DNA of 59,995 nucleotides from Bacillota bacterium (GCA_012735535.1 JAAYHC010000070.1:1-59995), one strand, 5' to 3'; shown: positions 10,778-21,454, counted from the stretch's first letter. Notes: generated by a model from the letters alone, not told the origin. Made by a program: numbers and translations.

Positions 10778-11139
10778 TGGATCACCTTCTTCTTCCAGGC
10801 GTAGACCAGACCTACGACGATAATACCGAGGAAGACGAACATCTCAGCCAATCCGAAGAAACCAAGCTCTTTGAGTTGTACCGCCCACGGAAAGAGAAAA
10901 ACCGCTTCTACATCAAGGACGACAAACAGTAATGCTAAGAGATAATAATTGGGGTGAAACTGCACTTGCGCTTGGCCGATCGGCTGCACGCCACATTCGT
11001 AGTTGGCAAGTTTGCGCGCACTTGATCCGGACGGCCGGAACAGTCTGGCGGCCTGCATGGTGAAGGGGTAGAACAAGAGCCCTGCGCAGATAAAAAAAAG
11101 AACCTCGAAATAGGTCTCCATTCCTGACAACTCCCTCAT
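10768..11139 (-). CDS. nuoA: NADH-quinone oxidoreductase subunit A
   Basis: [41 protein letters not shown]. Confidence 0.96.
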   Translation of the reverse strand: MRELSGMETYFEVLFFICAGLLFYPFTMQAARLFRPSGSSARKLANYECGVQPIGQAQVQFHPNYYLLALLFVVLDVEAVFLFPWAVQLKELGFFGLAEMFVFLGIIVVGLVYAWKKKVIQWQ

Positions 11140-11175
11140 TTTGGTTCATGCGAAAATCGCTTGCAGGTTACCCCA

Positions 11176-11205
11176 ATTATATTGGTCCCGTTTCGCCAAT
11201 GTCAA
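11176..11205 (-). promoter_or_regulatory. Sigma-A-type promoter for the nuo operon
   Basis: Minus strand: TTGACA (11205-11200), 18-nt spacer, TATAAT (11181-11176), ~30 nt upstream of nuoA. Confidence 0.7.
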
Positions 11206-11310
11206 CAAGCTGACGAAAATCAACCATATGCAGTTATTTTTAGCACTATTAATTGCACCGCATATACTGGTGGTGGACAAGTAGATAGGATCAAGAGGAG
11301 CGTGAGTGAA

Positions 11311-11820
11311 ATGCCCCAATACCGGCGGTTTGAGCTGAGACCGCTGACCGCGGACGATTATGAACAACTCGGCACCCTGGTTTTGCGCCAATCCGACCAG
11401 GCTGAACTGATCGCTGCCTATGGGTTGAGCCCGACCGAGGCCCTGCAAAAAAGCGTAGCAGCCTCTAAACAAGCCTGGGCCATCGTCTTCGCCGGGAAGC
11501 TCGAAGGGGTTGTCGGGGTTAATGAATACCGCAGAAATTGGTACGAAAAGCCCGCCGGAATCCCCTGGCTGCTGGCCACGAACAAATTCCCCGAGTTTCG
11601 CATTAGCCTGGCCAAAGAAGTGAAAAGACGCCTCAAAAGCTTGACCGAACGCTACGCTTATCTATTTAATTATGTTGATTCGCGCAATACCACCTCCATC
11701 GCCTGGCTGAAGTGGCTCGGTTTTACCGTTGATGAAAACAAGCCGTATTTCTTTCATGACCCGGCCGTACCATTCTATCTTTTCTACCTAAAACAAGCTC
11801 CGGCAGCCGACAGGTTTTAA
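11311..11820 (+). CDS. GNAT-like protein resembling phage T7 gp13 internal virion protein (DUF2833-type)
   Basis: GIPWLLATNKF...RRLKSLTERYAYLFNYVDSRNTTSIAWLKWLGFTVDENKPYF resembles the T7 gp13 C-terminal pattern (LWNYVWVGNTSHIRFLKTIGAVF). Start ATG 11311 (alternative GTG 11302). Confidence 0.55.
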   Translation: MPQYRRFELRPLTADDYEQLGTLVLRQSDQAELIAAYGLSPTEALQKSVAASKQAWAIVFAGKLEGVVGVNEYRRNWYEKPAGIPWLLATNKFPEFRISLAKEVKRRLKSLTERYAYLFNYVDSRNTTSIAWLKWLGFTVDENKPYFFHDPAVPFYLFYLKQAPAADRF

Positions 11821-12725
11821 AGCGCGGGCGAAACCCTCTCCTGGTTGCCCTCGAGGGGTTCCTCAGCCACCTCCGGACTCGCATCCGTCAACAGCTCGGC
11901 CAGTGGTACAATCTCATACCCTTTGGCTAACAAACCTTCGATTATCAGCGGTAAAGCCTCGACCGTCGCCGCCCGCGAAGCCTCTTGACCGGCCACGAGG
12001 CCGCCGCCATCGTGCAGGAGGATTACATCACCCGCCTGGACACGGCTGAGAATTCGGTTGGCGATCATTTCGCCGGTACGCCCGGGCATCCAATCTTCGC
12101 CGGATAGGCTCCATAAGACAATCCGCATCCCTAAAAGCCGGGCAAACTGACGCAGCTCGGAATTGTACAACCCGCGTGGCGGCCGTAGATAACGCGGATA
12201 TCCGCTGCCCGCGTTGATCATCGCGATAATCGTCTGCAAAAGTTCGCGGGTGAGCGCCACCGTCGACAAGGTCGGCAGATTGAGGTGATGGTAGGCGTGA
12301 ACCCCGATCTCATGCCCGTCAGCCAAAATCGCTTCCTGAATCTCCGGGTATCGGTCGACCTGTGAACCAAGTACGAAGAAAGTGGCCGGAACCCGGTATT
12401 TCCGCAGGATCGCCAAGACCTGCGGCGTGTATTCCGGATGTGGACCGTCATCAAAGGTTAGCGCCACCTGGCGCCGCTCGGAACTGCCGCGCCTGTAAAT
12501 ATCGGCCTGGCGGCCAAAGCCGTGATAGACATAATAATTGCCCAACAGGAGCAGCAAGCCCAACGACCCAAAGACCGTCCCGTAGTTGACCACCAGCTTC
12601 TTCGTATATCCGGTTAGCGAACTGCCGATGAGCGACATCACCGCATAAGCTAAAGCAATACATGCACCGACTATGCACACTACTCCGAGCCACCGGAGCA
12701 GGGCTTGCAAACGATAGTTCATCAT
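11817..12725 (-). CDS. Polysaccharide deacetylase (NodB domain), membrane-anchored
   Basis: QVALTFDDGPHPEYTPQVLAILRKYRVPATFFVLG, HAYHHLNLPTLS, LRPPRGLYN, VILLHDGGG; N-terminal TM segments. Confidence 0.92.
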   Translation of the reverse strand: MMNYRLQALLRWLGVVCIVGACIALAYAVMSLIGSSLTGYTKKLVVNYGTVFGSLGLLLLLGNYYVYHGFGRQADIYRRGSSERRQVALTFDDGPHPEYTPQVLAILRKYRVPATFFVLGSQVDRYPEIQEAILADGHEIGVHAYHHLNLPTLSTVALTRELLQTIIAMINAGSGYPRYLRPPRGLYNSELRQFARLLGMRIVLWSLSGEDWMPGRTGEMIANRILSRVQAGDVILLHDGGGLVAGQEASRAATVEALPLIIEGLLAKGYEIVPLAELLTDASPEVAEEPLEGNQERVSPAL

Positions 12726-12752
12726 CTCTCCCCCTCGCTGTCCCATAGGCAA

Positions 12753-12781
12753 TTGACACAAACCATGCTGTATAATATAGT
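12753..12781 (+). promoter_or_regulatory. Sigma-A-type promoter for the leu operon
   Basis: TTGACA, 17-nt spacer, TATAGT, ~60 nt upstream of leuA. Confidence 0.6.
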
Positions 12782-12841
12782 ATTTTAAATAATATCGTGC
12801 CGCACCTACAATAGTAGAGTAGATGAGTAGGAGGGATTAGT

Positions 12842-14371
12842 GTGCGGAAGATTCTTGTATTCGACACCACGCTCAGGGATGGTGAACAGACCCCCGGCGT
12901 AAATCTCAATGCCGCCGAGAAGGTAGAAATCGCCAGAAGCCTGGAGCGGCTAGGGGTTGACCTCATCGAAGCCGGTTTTCCGGTCGCCTCTCCCGGTGAC
13001 TTTGCGGCAGTCGCTGAGGTTGCCCGCGCAGTCAAAGATTGTTCCGTGGTTGCCTTGGCCAGAGCTCTTCCCAAGGACATCGCCGAAGCTGCTGCGGCCC
13101 TGCGCGACGCCGTAAGCCCGGTTATCCACACCTTTATTGCCACCAGCGACATCCACATCCAGTACAAATTGCGCAGCACTAAAGAGAAGGTTCTGGAACA
13201 AGCGGTCGAAGCCGTTAAACTGGCGAGAAACTACACTGACCGGGTGGAGTTTTCCGCTGAGGACGCCACCCGCAGCGACCCTGAATTCTTGCGCCAGATC
13301 TTCGCGGCCGTAATTGCCGCCGGAGCCACCACGATCAACATCCCCGATACGGTCGGCTATACAACTCCGGGAGAATTTGCCCAGTTAATTACCTATCTGC
13401 GCGAAAACACCCCCGGCATGGATCAGGTGACGATCAGTGTACATTGCCACAATGATCTGGGCTTGGCCGTCGCCAACTCGCTGGCGGCGATCGAAGCAGG
13501 GGCAACCCAGGTAGAGTGTACCATCAACGGGCTCGGTGAGCGGGCCGGCAACGCCGCTCTCGAAGAGATCGTGATGGCCCTCGTGACCCGCGGACAGTAT
13601 TATCAAGCTGAAACCGGGATCAACACCAGACAGATCGCTTTCACCAGCCGCTTGGTTTCCTCCTTGACCGGGATCAACGTACAGCCCAACAAAGCCATCG
13701 TTGGCAAGAACGCCTTTGCCCACGAGTCCGGCATCCATCAAGACGGGATGCTCAAAAACCGCTTAACTTACGAGATTATGACCCCTGAATCGGTGGGCCT
13801 AACCCAGAGCCGGCTGGTCTTGGGCAAACATTCCGGTCGCCATGCCTTCAAGGCCCATCTGGAAGAAATGGGCTACACTTTGACCGCTGAAGAGCTCGAG
13901 CGGGCTTATGGACGTTTCATCGAATTGGCGGATAAGAAAAAAGAAGTCACCGACCGCGATATCCAAGCGCTCATCGAAGATGAAACCCAAAAGGTCGAGG
14001 AAACCTACTCCCTCGAATACCTGCATGTCTCGAGCGGCAACAGCACTGTGCCTACCGCTACGGTGATCATCAAACACGGCGACCAACTGATCCAGGAGGC
14101 CTCCTGCGGTGACGGTCCGGTAGACGCGGTCTACCACGCCATTGAGCGGGCTACCGGCATCCAGGTGTACCTGGATTCCTGGTCGATTGAGGCCACCACC
14201 GGCGGCAAAGATGCCCTGGGCGAAGTGACAGCCCGCATTATCAAGGACGGCCGGCAGTTCACCGGCCGCGGTAGCAGCACCGATATCATCGTGGCCAGCG
14301 CTAAAGCTTTCTTGCGGGCGCTCAATCGCTCATTACAAGTCCAAGGCGAAACCGAGCCGATGAAGGAGTGA
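12842..14371 (+). CDS. leuA: 2-isopropylmalate synthase
   Basis: GTG start. [65 protein letters not shown]; LeuA-type C-terminal regulatory domain. Confidence 0.95.
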   Translation: MRKILVFDTTLRDGEQTPGVNLNAAEKVEIARSLERLGVDLIEAGFPVASPGDFAAVAEVARAVKDCSVVALARALPKDIAEAAAALRDAVSPVIHTFIATSDIHIQYKLRSTKEKVLEQAVEAVKLARNYTDRVEFSAEDATRSDPEFLRQIFAAVIAAGATTINIPDTVGYTTPGEFAQLITYLRENTPGMDQVTISVHCHNDLGLAVANSLAAIEAGATQVECTINGLGERAGNAALEEIVMALVTRGQYYQAETGINTRQIAFTSRLVSSLTGINVQPNKAIVGKNAFAHESGIHQDGMLKNRLTYEIMTPESVGLTQSRLVLGKHSGRHAFKAHLEEMGYTLTAEELERAYGRFIELADKKKEVTDRDIQALIEDETQKVEETYSLEYLHVSSGNSTVPTATVIIKHGDQLIQEASCGDGPVDAVYHAIERATGIQVYLDSWSIEATTGGKDALGEVTARIIKDGRQFTGRGSSTDIIVASAKAFLRALNRSLQVQGETEPMKE

Positions 14372-15654
14372 AGAAAGTGGGATTAACCTTATCACAAAAG
14401 ATTCTCGCGGCCCATGCCGGTAAAGATTATGTCGAGCCGGGTGAACTCATCAACTGCAAGGTCGATCTGGCCTTGGCCAATGATATCACCGCACCGGTTG
14501 CGATTCAGGAGTTTAATAAAATTGGCGTGGACCGGGTCTTCGACCCGGATCGCGTCGTTTTGGTTCCCGATCATTTTGTGCCCAACAAAGACATTAAATC
14601 GGCCGAACAAGCCAAAATGCTGCGTGACTTCAGCCGCCGTTACGGTTTGACCAACCGTTTTGACGTCGGCACCATGGGCATTGAACATTGCCTCCTCCCG
14701 GAGCAAGGCCTCGTCGGCCCCGGCGATGTGGTCATCGGAGCCGATTCCCATACTTGCACCTACGGGGCTTTAGGCGCTTTCTCCACCGGGGTCGGCAGCA
14801 CCGACCTGGCCGCGGCGATGGCTACCGGCGAGGTCTGGTTTAAAGTCCCGGCCGCCAGCAAATTCACCTATTACGGCAAGCGCCGGCCTTGGGTCTCCGG
14901 CAAAGATTTGATCTTGTACACCATTGGTAAGATCGGCGTCGACGGCGCACTCTATCAGTCCATGGAGTTTGGCGGGGAAGCAATCAGCTCCTTGTCGATG
15001 GATTCCCGCTTCACCATGGCCAATATGGCTATCGAGGCCGGAGCGAAAAACGGCATTTTCCCGGTCGATGAAATAACCCTCCAATATATTAAGGGGCGTC
15101 TGAAACGCGATTATCGGATCTTCACCGCCGATCCGGATGCCGAATACGTTGCCGAATACGAGTTCAACTTGGACGAAATCGAACCCCAGGTGGCCTTCCC
15201 GCACCTGCCGTCAAATACCAAAGGAATCTCCGAGGCAGCAGGCCTGACCATTGATCAAGTGGTCATCGGCTCGTGCACCAACGGGCGTTTGGAAGACCTG
15301 CGCGTGGCCGCCCAGATCTTGCAGGGGCGCCAAGTCCACCCGGAGATTAGACTCATCGTCTTCCCCGGCACCCAACAGATTTATCTCGATGCTTTGCGGG
15401 AAGGGATTATTGAAACCCTCATCTCTGCCGGTGCGGCAGTCTCCACCCCGACCTGCGGTCCCTGTCTCGGCGGACACATGGGCATTTTAGCCAAGGGTGA
15501 ACGGGCTCTGTCGACGACGAACCGTAACTTCGTCGGCCGGATGGGGCATCCCGAATCAGAGGTATATTTGTGTAGCCCGGCCATCGCGGCCGCCTCGGCT
15601 GTGCTCGGCCGGATCGGAAGCCCGGCTGAACTCGGGCTAAAGGAGGTTGACTAA
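14368..15654 (+). CDS. leuC: 3-isopropylmalate dehydratase large subunit
   Basis: [67 protein letters not shown]. Confidence 0.96.
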   Translation: MKKVGLTLSQKILAAHAGKDYVEPGELINCKVDLALANDITAPVAIQEFNKIGVDRVFDPDRVVLVPDHFVPNKDIKSAEQAKMLRDFSRRYGLTNRFDVGTMGIEHCLLPEQGLVGPGDVVIGADSHTCTYGALGAFSTGVGSTDLAAAMATGEVWFKVPAASKFTYYGKRRPWVSGKDLILYTIGKIGVDGALYQSMEFGGEAISSLSMDSRFTMANMAIEAGAKNGIFPVDEITLQYIKGRLKRDYRIFTADPDAEYVAEYEFNLDEIEPQVAFPHLPSNTKGISEAAGLTIDQVVIGSCTNGRLEDLRVAAQILQGRQVHPEIRLIVFPGTQQIYLDALREGIIETLISAGAAVSTPTCGPCLGGHMGILAKGERALSTTNRNFVGRMGHPESEVYLCSPAIAAASAVLGRIGSPAELGLKEVD

Positions 15655-15657
15655 ACG

Positions 15658-16158
15658 ATGACGATCACCGGACGTGTCTGGAAATTTGGCGATAACATCG
15701 ACACCGATGCGATCATTCCCGCTCGTTATTTAAATTCGGCAGATCCGGCCAATTTGGCCGCCCACTGTATGGAAGATGCCGATCCGACTTTTCCAAGCAA
15801 AGTGCGGCCCGGAGATATTATCGTGGCCGGCAGAAACTTTGGCTGCGGCAGTTCGCGCGAGCATGCCCCGCTGGCCCTCAAAGCTGCGGGTGTTGCTTGC
15901 GTGATCGCGCCTAGCTTTGCGCGCATCTTCTACCGCAACGCCATTAATATCGGTCTGCCGATCCTCGAGGCGCCGGAAGCGGCTGCCGCCATCTCCGAAG
16001 GAGAAACAATCACGGTGGACCTGGCCACGGGGCAGATCACGAGTCCGAATGCCCCGGAGCCTTTCCGGGCCAAACCGTTCCCACCATTTATGCAGGAGCT
16101 CATGGACGCCGGCGGGCTGATCGCCTATACCCGAAAGAAGGTGAATCGCCATGCCTAA
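15658..16158 (+). CDS. leuD: 3-isopropylmalate dehydratase small subunit
   Basis: [40 protein letters not shown]. Confidence 0.96.
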   Translation: MTITGRVWKFGDNIDTDAIIPARYLNSADPANLAAHCMEDADPTFPSKVRPGDIIVAGRNFGCGSSREHAPLALKAAGVACVIAPSFARIFYRNAINIGLPILEAPEAAAAISEGETITVDLATGQITSPNAPEPFRAKPFPPFMQELMDAGGLIAYTRKKVNRHA

Positions 16159-17230
16159 AATTGTCCTCCTGCCCGGTGACGGCATCGGCCCCGATATCGT
16201 TGCGGAGGCCGTCAAAGTGCTCGGGGCTGTCGGCGAAAAGTACTCGATCAGCTTTACCTTCGAGACCGCGCTGATCGGCGGGGCGGCCATCGACCAAACC
16301 GGGTGCCCCCTCCCGCCGGAAACGCTCGCACTCTGCCGCGAAGCCGATGCCATCCTCTTAGGTGCCGTCGGCGGTCCGGCTTGGGATGAGTTGCCCGGTA
16401 ATCAACGACCGGAGGCCGGCCTGTTGGGGATCCGCAAAGAGCTCGGACTTTACGCCAACCTGCGCCCGGCCAAGGTCTTCCCGGCTCTCGCCGCCTCCTC
16501 ACCGCTCAAACCTGAGCTCATCGGGGACATCGACCTCTTGGTCGTTAGAGAACTGACCGGAGATGTCTATTTCGGCCAACCGCGCGGGCGAGAATGCTGC
16601 AACGGGGAGTGTCGCGCCATCGACACCATGGCTTATACCGAAAGTGAGGTTGAACGGATAAGCCGCCTAGCCTTTGATCTGGCGCGTAAACGCCGCTCCC
16701 TCGTTACGTCGGTCGATAAGGCCAATGTCCTGGAGAGCTCGCGACTCTGGCGCGAAGTCGTTCGCCGGGTCCATGCCGACTACCCCGATGTCGAGCTGCG
16801 GGAGATGTATGTGGACAATTGTGCGATGCAGTTGGTCAATAACCCCGGACAATTTGACGTGATCCTTACTTCCAACCTCTTCGGCGATATCCTCAGCGAT
16901 GAAGCAGCGATGCTCACCGGTTCGCTCGGTATGCTGCCCTCCGCCAGCCTGGGCGGTTCGGTCGGCCTGTATGAACCGGTGCATGGCTCCGCCCCGGATA
17001 TCGCGGGCAAAGGGATTGCCAACCCGTTGGCAACCATCTTGTCGGTTGCCCTGATGCTCCGGTACTCCTTTGATCTGGCGGAAGCCGCCGAAGCGGTTGA
17101 AACGGCCGTGACCCAAGTGCTTGATGCCGGCTACCGGACCAAAGATATCTGCCGCGCCGGCGGTGAGCTGGTTTCGACCGCCGAGATGGGCGATTTAGTC
17201 GCCAATACCATTCGCCGAGGAACGATCTGA
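16151..17230 (+). CDS. leuB: 3-isopropylmalate dehydrogenase
   Basis: [61 protein letters not shown]. Confidence 0.97.
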   Translation: MPKIVLLPGDGIGPDIVAEAVKVLGAVGEKYSISFTFETALIGGAAIDQTGCPLPPETLALCREADAILLGAVGGPAWDELPGNQRPEAGLLGIRKELGLYANLRPAKVFPALAASSPLKPELIGDIDLLVVRELTGDVYFGQPRGRECCNGECRAIDTMAYTESEVERISRLAFDLARKRRSLVTSVDKANVLESSRLWREVVRRVHADYPDVELREMYVDNCAMQLVNNPGQFDVILTSNLFGDILSDEAAMLTGSLGMLPSASLGGSVGLYEPVHGSAPDIAGKGIANPLATILSVALMLRYSFDLAEAAEAVETAVTQVLDAGYRTKDICRAGGELVSTAEMGDLVANTIRRGTI

Positions 17231-17232
17231 TT

Positions 17233-18828
17233 ATGACGAAGCAAATTTTTTTGTATGATACAACTCTGCGTGACGGTTCCCAGGGAGAAGGAATCTCCTT
17301 CTCCTCCGAGGATAAAATCAGGATCGCCAAGCGTTTAGATGCCTTTGGCGTCCATTATATTGAAGGCGGCTGGCCGGGATCGAATCCGAAAGATATCGCC
17401 TTTTTCAAGGAAGCGGCCAAGCTGACCTGGAAAAATGCGACCATCACCGCCTTTGGCAGCACCAGAAGGCCGGGCCTCACCGCCGCCGAGGACAAAAACC
17501 TGGCCGCCATCCTCGATTCCGGCGTACGGGTCGCAACGATCTTCGGCAAGAGCTGGGACTTTCATGTGACCGATGCCCTCCGTACCACCTTGGAGGAGAA
17601 TCTCTCCATGATCAGGGAGAGCATCGAGTTTCTGCGTGCCCATGGCCTGACGGTCTTTTATGATGCCGAACACTTTTTCGATGGGTATAAAGCCAACCCG
17701 GAGTATGCCCTCGAGACGGTCAGCACAGCGGCCCAGGCCGGTGCAGCTTATATCATCTTGTGTGATACCAACGGCGGCACCCTTCCCTCCGAAGTCAGCC
17801 AGATCGTCAGGGTGGTCAAAGGGGTTGTCGGCGTTCCGTTAGGCATTCACGCCCACAACGACTCCGGTCTGGCTGTTGCTAATACGCTGATGGCGGTTGA
17901 GGCCGGCGCGGTCCAAGTACAAGGGACGGTCAACGGCATCGGCGAGCGGGCGGGGAATGCCGATCTCTGCGCCGTGATCCCAAATCTGCAGCTCAAAATG
18001 GGCAAGTCTTGTGTCACCCCCGAGCAGCTGGCGACCCTGACCAAACTCTCGCGCTTCGTCTCGGAGCTGGCCAATATGCAGCCGGTCCCGAGCCAACCCT
18101 TTGTCGGCCGCAGCGTCTTTGCTCACAAAGGGGGCGTCCACGTCAGCGCTCTCCGGCGACATCCGGAAACCTACGAGCATATCCCTCCGGAGCTGGTTGG
18201 TAATACGCGCCGGGTACTCGTCTCCGAGCTGTCGGGGTCAGCCAACATCATGTACAAGCTCGAGGAGTATGACTTGCAACCGGCCGAGCCCTTTGCCCCC
18301 CAACGCCTGGTCAACATCATCAAGGAGATGGAAAACCAGGGCTACTACTTTGAAGGAGCCGAAGCCTCTTTTGAAATCTTGCTCAAAAAGGCGCTCGGAC
18401 TGCATCAGCAACTCTTTGAGCTGATCGGTTTCAGGTTAATCATCGAAAAACACAATTCCGAGGATGCCCCGGTCGCCGAGGCCAGTATTAAATTAAAGGT
18501 GGGCGATCAGATCATTCACACCGTGGCTGACGGCAACGGTCCGGTTAATGCCCTGGATGCCGCCCTCCGCAAAGCACTCGGCGAGGTCTACCCGCAGATC
18601 AACCACATGAAACTCAGCGACTACAAGGTCCGGGTGCTCGATGAACGGTCGGGAACCGGCGCCAAAGTCCGGGTCCTCATCGAAACCACCGATAACGGCA
18701 GGTCGTGGGGGACCGTTGGGGTTTCCACCGATATTATCGAAGCCAGTTGGCGGGCCCTGAGCGATAGTATTGACTATGGGTTGCGTTTACGTGCCGACGC
18801 GAACAATTCGGTAATTAATTCCGAGTAA
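17233..18828 (+). CDS. cimA: (R)-citramalate synthase
   Basis: IFLYDTTLRDGSQGEGISFSSEDKIRIAKRLDAFGVHYIEGGWPGSNPKD; adjacent to leuB. Confidence 0.93.
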   Translation: MTKQIFLYDTTLRDGSQGEGISFSSEDKIRIAKRLDAFGVHYIEGGWPGSNPKDIAFFKEAAKLTWKNATITAFGSTRRPGLTAAEDKNLAAILDSGVRVATIFGKSWDFHVTDALRTTLEENLSMIRESIEFLRAHGLTVFYDAEHFFDGYKANPEYALETVSTAAQAGAAYIILCDTNGGTLPSEVSQIVRVVKGVVGVPLGIHAHNDSGLAVANTLMAVEAGAVQVQGTVNGIGERAGNADLCAVIPNLQLKMGKSCVTPEQLATLTKLSRFVSELANMQPVPSQPFVGRSVFAHKGGVHVSALRRHPETYEHIPPELVGNTRRVLVSELSGSANIMYKLEEYDLQPAEPFAPQRLVNIIKEMENQGYYFEGAEASFEILLKKALGLHQQLFELIGFRLIIEKHNSEDAPVAEASIKLKVGDQIIHTVADGNGPVNALDAALRKALGEVYPQINHMKLSDYKVRVLDERSGTGAKVRVLIETTDNGRSWGTVGVSTDIIEASWRALSDSIDYGLRLRADANNSVINSE

Positions 18829-18880
18829 AGTACTTGACTTTACTAGTGTTGCTTGCTAAACTTCAATTATGAAAGAGTTA

Positions 18881-18900
18881 AAGGCCGTATGGCCTTTTTA
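18881..18900 (+). terminator. Rho-independent terminator between cimA and feoB
   Basis: AAGGCC-gtat-GGCCTT followed by TTTA. Confidence 0.7.
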
Positions 18901-18911
18901 CTCGGCCAGGA

Positions 18912-18930
18912 ATTGAGAATGATTCTCATT
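18912..18930 (+). promoter_or_regulatory. Putative Fur box upstream of feoB
   Basis: TGAGAATGATTCTCA palindrome (18914-18928), close to the Fur-box core. Confidence 0.75.
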
Positions 18931-18954
18931 CATCTGTAGAAAGGATCTTGCAAA

Positions 18955-21003
18955 ATGGCAAACTGTCATGGCTCTTCCAACCGTAAGCAGCACCGGCACC
19001 GTCACCAGGGAGCGGCGAAAGCCCCTGCCCAGGTGCAGTTTTCCGACCGGCATCGCCGGTTAGTTTTGGTCGGCAACCCAAATGTCGGCAAATCGGTGAT
19101 CTTCAACGCCCTCACCGGAGCTTATGTTACCGTCTCCAATTACCCCGGGACTACCGTTGAGGTCACCCATGGCCACTTGTCCGTTGATAATGTGGTCTTT
19201 GATGTTATCGACACCCCCGGGATGTATGATCTGATCCCGATTACCGAGGAGGAGCGGGTTACCCGTACCCTTTTACTCAACGAACGACCTGATGTCGTCG
19301 TTCACGTCGTCGATGCGAAAAATCTCGATCGGATGTTGCCTTTGACTCTACAACTGATTGAGGCGGATCTCCCGCTGATCCTCGCCGTGAATATGCTTGA
19401 TGAGGCCAAAGCCACCGGTCTGAGCATTAATTTGGGGCTCCTCGAGTCCAGACTCGGCATTCCGGTCGTCGGCACCATCTCGACGCAAAATGTCGGCCTT
19501 GACGAACTGAAACAGGCGATTGTGCAGTATCACCGTAGTTGTCACTGCGCCGGTGGCGCATCAGTTCAACACTCGATTTATGATCCGGAGATCACGGCGG
19601 CGCTCAACCAGATCTCCTCCTTACTCGAACGCGACTACCAGGTCAGCAAACGGACGATCGCCATGTTGCTGCTGGCCGGAGATGAGGAGATCACCCGCCA
19701 AATCGGCGAAACCGAAGCCAACGCGGCTGAGATCAACCGGCTGGTTGCCCAAACCGCTGCCAATTACGGCCAACCCCTCAATTTCATCTTGGCCATGCAG
19801 CGCCAAGCCGCGGTGCAAGCCATTGTCGATGAAGCCGTCAGCGAAACCGGCAACGGACATGCGCGGTGGGTGCACCTGCTCAACCAGGCGACGATCAACC
19901 CGTGGACCGGCATTCCCCTCTTGTTACTCGTCCTCTATTTCGGACTATATAAGTTTGTCGGGGAGTTCGGAGCCGGCACGATTGTAGATCTCATCGAAGC
20001 GAATATGTTCGAAGAGCGGATCAACCCGTGGGTCAATAACTTCGTCGAAAACCTGATCCCGTGGCCTCTCTGGCAAAACCTGCTCGTCCACGACTACGGC
20101 ATTATCACCCTCGGCATTCGGTACGCAGTCGCGATCATCCTACCGATCGTCGGTACCTTCTTCCTAGCCTTTTCGATCATCGAAGACTCGGGGTATTTGC
20201 CGCGGATCGCCCTCTTGTTGGATCGGGTCTTTAAACGGATGGGCTTAAACGGCCGGGCGGTCATCCCCATGACTTTAGGCTTTGGCTGCGGGACGATGGC
20301 AACCATGGTCACTCGGACCCTGGAGACCCGACGGGAGCGGCTCTTGGCCACGATCCTGCTGGCTTTGGCCATCCCCTGTTCCGCCCAGCTCGGCGTAATT
20401 CTCGGTCTGCTCTCCGGAGCGCCGCGGGCCTTAGCTCTCTGGGCGGTATTGATGGTCGGAGTGCTACTCTTGGTCGGTTTTCTGGCCACCAAGGTCATCC
20501 CCGGGGAGCAGCCCGGTTTCTGCTTGGAAGTACCGCCGCTGCGTCTGCCGAAACTCAGCAACATTGTCTCGAAGACGCTTACCCGGATGCAGTGGTACTT
20601 CTTGGAGGTCTTGCCCCTCTTTGTCCTGGCCAGCGTTATCATCTGGGCCGCTGATCTGATCGGCCTCTTTGACTGGCTGATCAATGCGATCACCCCGTTG
20701 GTGCAGGCGCTGGGGCTGCCCGCAGAGGTTGCGGTCGCTTTCTTGTTCGGCTTTTTCCGGCGTGATTACGGAGCAGCCGGACTGTATGATCTCCAACAGG
20801 CCGGGACCCTGACCACGAACCAGCTCCTGGTCGCAGCGATCACTTTGACCCTTTTCGTTCCGTGTATTGCACAGTTTGCGATGATGTGGAAGGAGCGGGG
20901 TTGGAAGGTCGCGGTCGGCATTATCGCCTTTGTAATTCCGTTTGCCTTCACCGTCGGTTACCTGCTTAACCTAATTCTCACCACGTTTGGGGTGGTTCTA
21001 TGA
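18955..21003 (+). CDS. feoB: Ferrous iron transport protein B
   Basis: GTPase motifs GNPNVGKS, NYPGTTVE, DTPG, NMLDEA; membrane core GFGCGTMATMVTRTLETRRERLLATILLALAIPCSAQLGVI; FFRRDYGAAGLY; His-rich N terminus. Confidence 0.95.
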   Translation: MANCHGSSNRKQHRHRHQGAAKAPAQVQFSDRHRRLVLVGNPNVGKSVIFNALTGAYVTVSNYPGTTVEVTHGHLSVDNVVFDVIDTPGMYDLIPITEEERVTRTLLLNERPDVVVHVVDAKNLDRMLPLTLQLIEADLPLILAVNMLDEAKATGLSINLGLLESRLGIPVVGTISTQNVGLDELKQAIVQYHRSCHCAGGASVQHSIYDPEITAALNQISSLLERDYQVSKRTIAMLLLAGDEEITRQIGETEANAAEINRLVAQTAANYGQPLNFILAMQRQAAVQAIVDEAVSETGNGHARWVHLLNQATINPWTGIPLLLLVLYFGLYKFVGEFGAGTIVDLIEANMFEERINPWVNNFVENLIPWPLWQNLLVHDYGIITLGIRYAVAIILPIVGTFFLAFSIIEDSGYLPRIALLLDRVFKRMGLNGRAVIPMTLGFGCGTMATMVTRTLETRRERLLATILLALAIPCSAQLGVILGLLSGAPRALALWAVLMVGVLLLVGFLATKVIPGEQPGFCLEVPPLRLPKLSNIVSKTLTRMQWYFLEVLPLFVLASVIIWAADLIGLFDWLINAITPLVQALGLPAEVAVAFLFGFFRRDYGAAGLYDLQQAGTLTTNQLLVAAITLTLFVPCIAQFAMMWKERGWKVAVGIIAFVIPFAFTVGYLLNLILTTFGVVL

Positions 21004-21182
21004 TGACTTGCGGATTCTGTGGACGTCAGTTTAGCGAAGAGGCCGGCACCAGCTCCTGTGCCGCTTGCCCTTTAAGCAAACTGAAGGGCAATAACGGTTG
21101 CGGGATGCTCAAATGTCCGTACTGCGGCTATGAAAACCCGCGCGAATCAGGGCTTGTCAAAAAGTTATTGCGGAGGGAATAA
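21000..21182 (+). CDS. Small Cys-rich (zinc-ribbon-like) Feo-operon protein
   Basis: 60 aa, CGFCGRQF...CAACPLSK...CGMLKCPYCGYENP; 4-nt overlap with feoB and followed by feoA. Confidence 0.7.
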   Translation: MMTCGFCGRQFSEEAGTSSCAACPLSKLKGNNGCGMLKCPYCGYENPRESGLVKKLLRRE

Positions 21183-21184
21183 TA

Positions 21185-21445
21185 ATGGCGGTCAATGCAT
21201 TAACCAATACCTATACACCCAGCGGGCATTTCAGCTTGGCCGAACTGCCGGTGCACACCAAAGCCCGGATCTGTTCATTGGCGGATCCGACCGGCAAAGA
21301 CCTGCAAAAACTGCTGGTCTTCGGGCTCTTGCCCGGCCGGAGCGTTGAGATCCTACAACGTTATCCGGCGATCGTCGTCCAAGTTGGCCGGACCACCATC
21401 GCCTTGGATGAGCAGGTCGCCGCGAAGGTCATCGTCAAGGTCTAG
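21185..21445 (+). CDS. feoA: Ferrous iron transport protein A
   Basis: SH3-like FeoA: LADPTGKDLQKLLVFGLLPGRSVEILQRYPAIVVQVGRTTIALDEQVAAKVIVK. Confidence 0.85.
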   Translation: MAVNALTNTYTPSGHFSLAELPVHTKARICSLADPTGKDLQKLLVFGLLPGRSVEILQRYPAIVVQVGRTTIALDEQVAAKVIVKV

Positions 21446-21454
21446 ATCCAGAGA

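Noticed and set aside
12782-12841. T-box or leucine attenuator upstream of leuA
   Set aside because: The leader from the proposed promoter is only ~55 nt, with no hairpin/terminator pair or Leu-rich leader peptide.
12451-13179. 242-aa minus-strand ORF overlapping leuA and the deacetylase
   Set aside because: Spans two clear genes and the leu promoter; a shadow frame.
15730-16353. 207-aa minus-strand ORF antisense to leuD/leuB
   Set aside because: Shadow frame over well-defined leuD and leuB.
20094-20693. 199-aa minus-strand ORF antisense to feoB
   Set aside because: Arg/Lys/Pro-rich shadow of a membrane protein; no domain.
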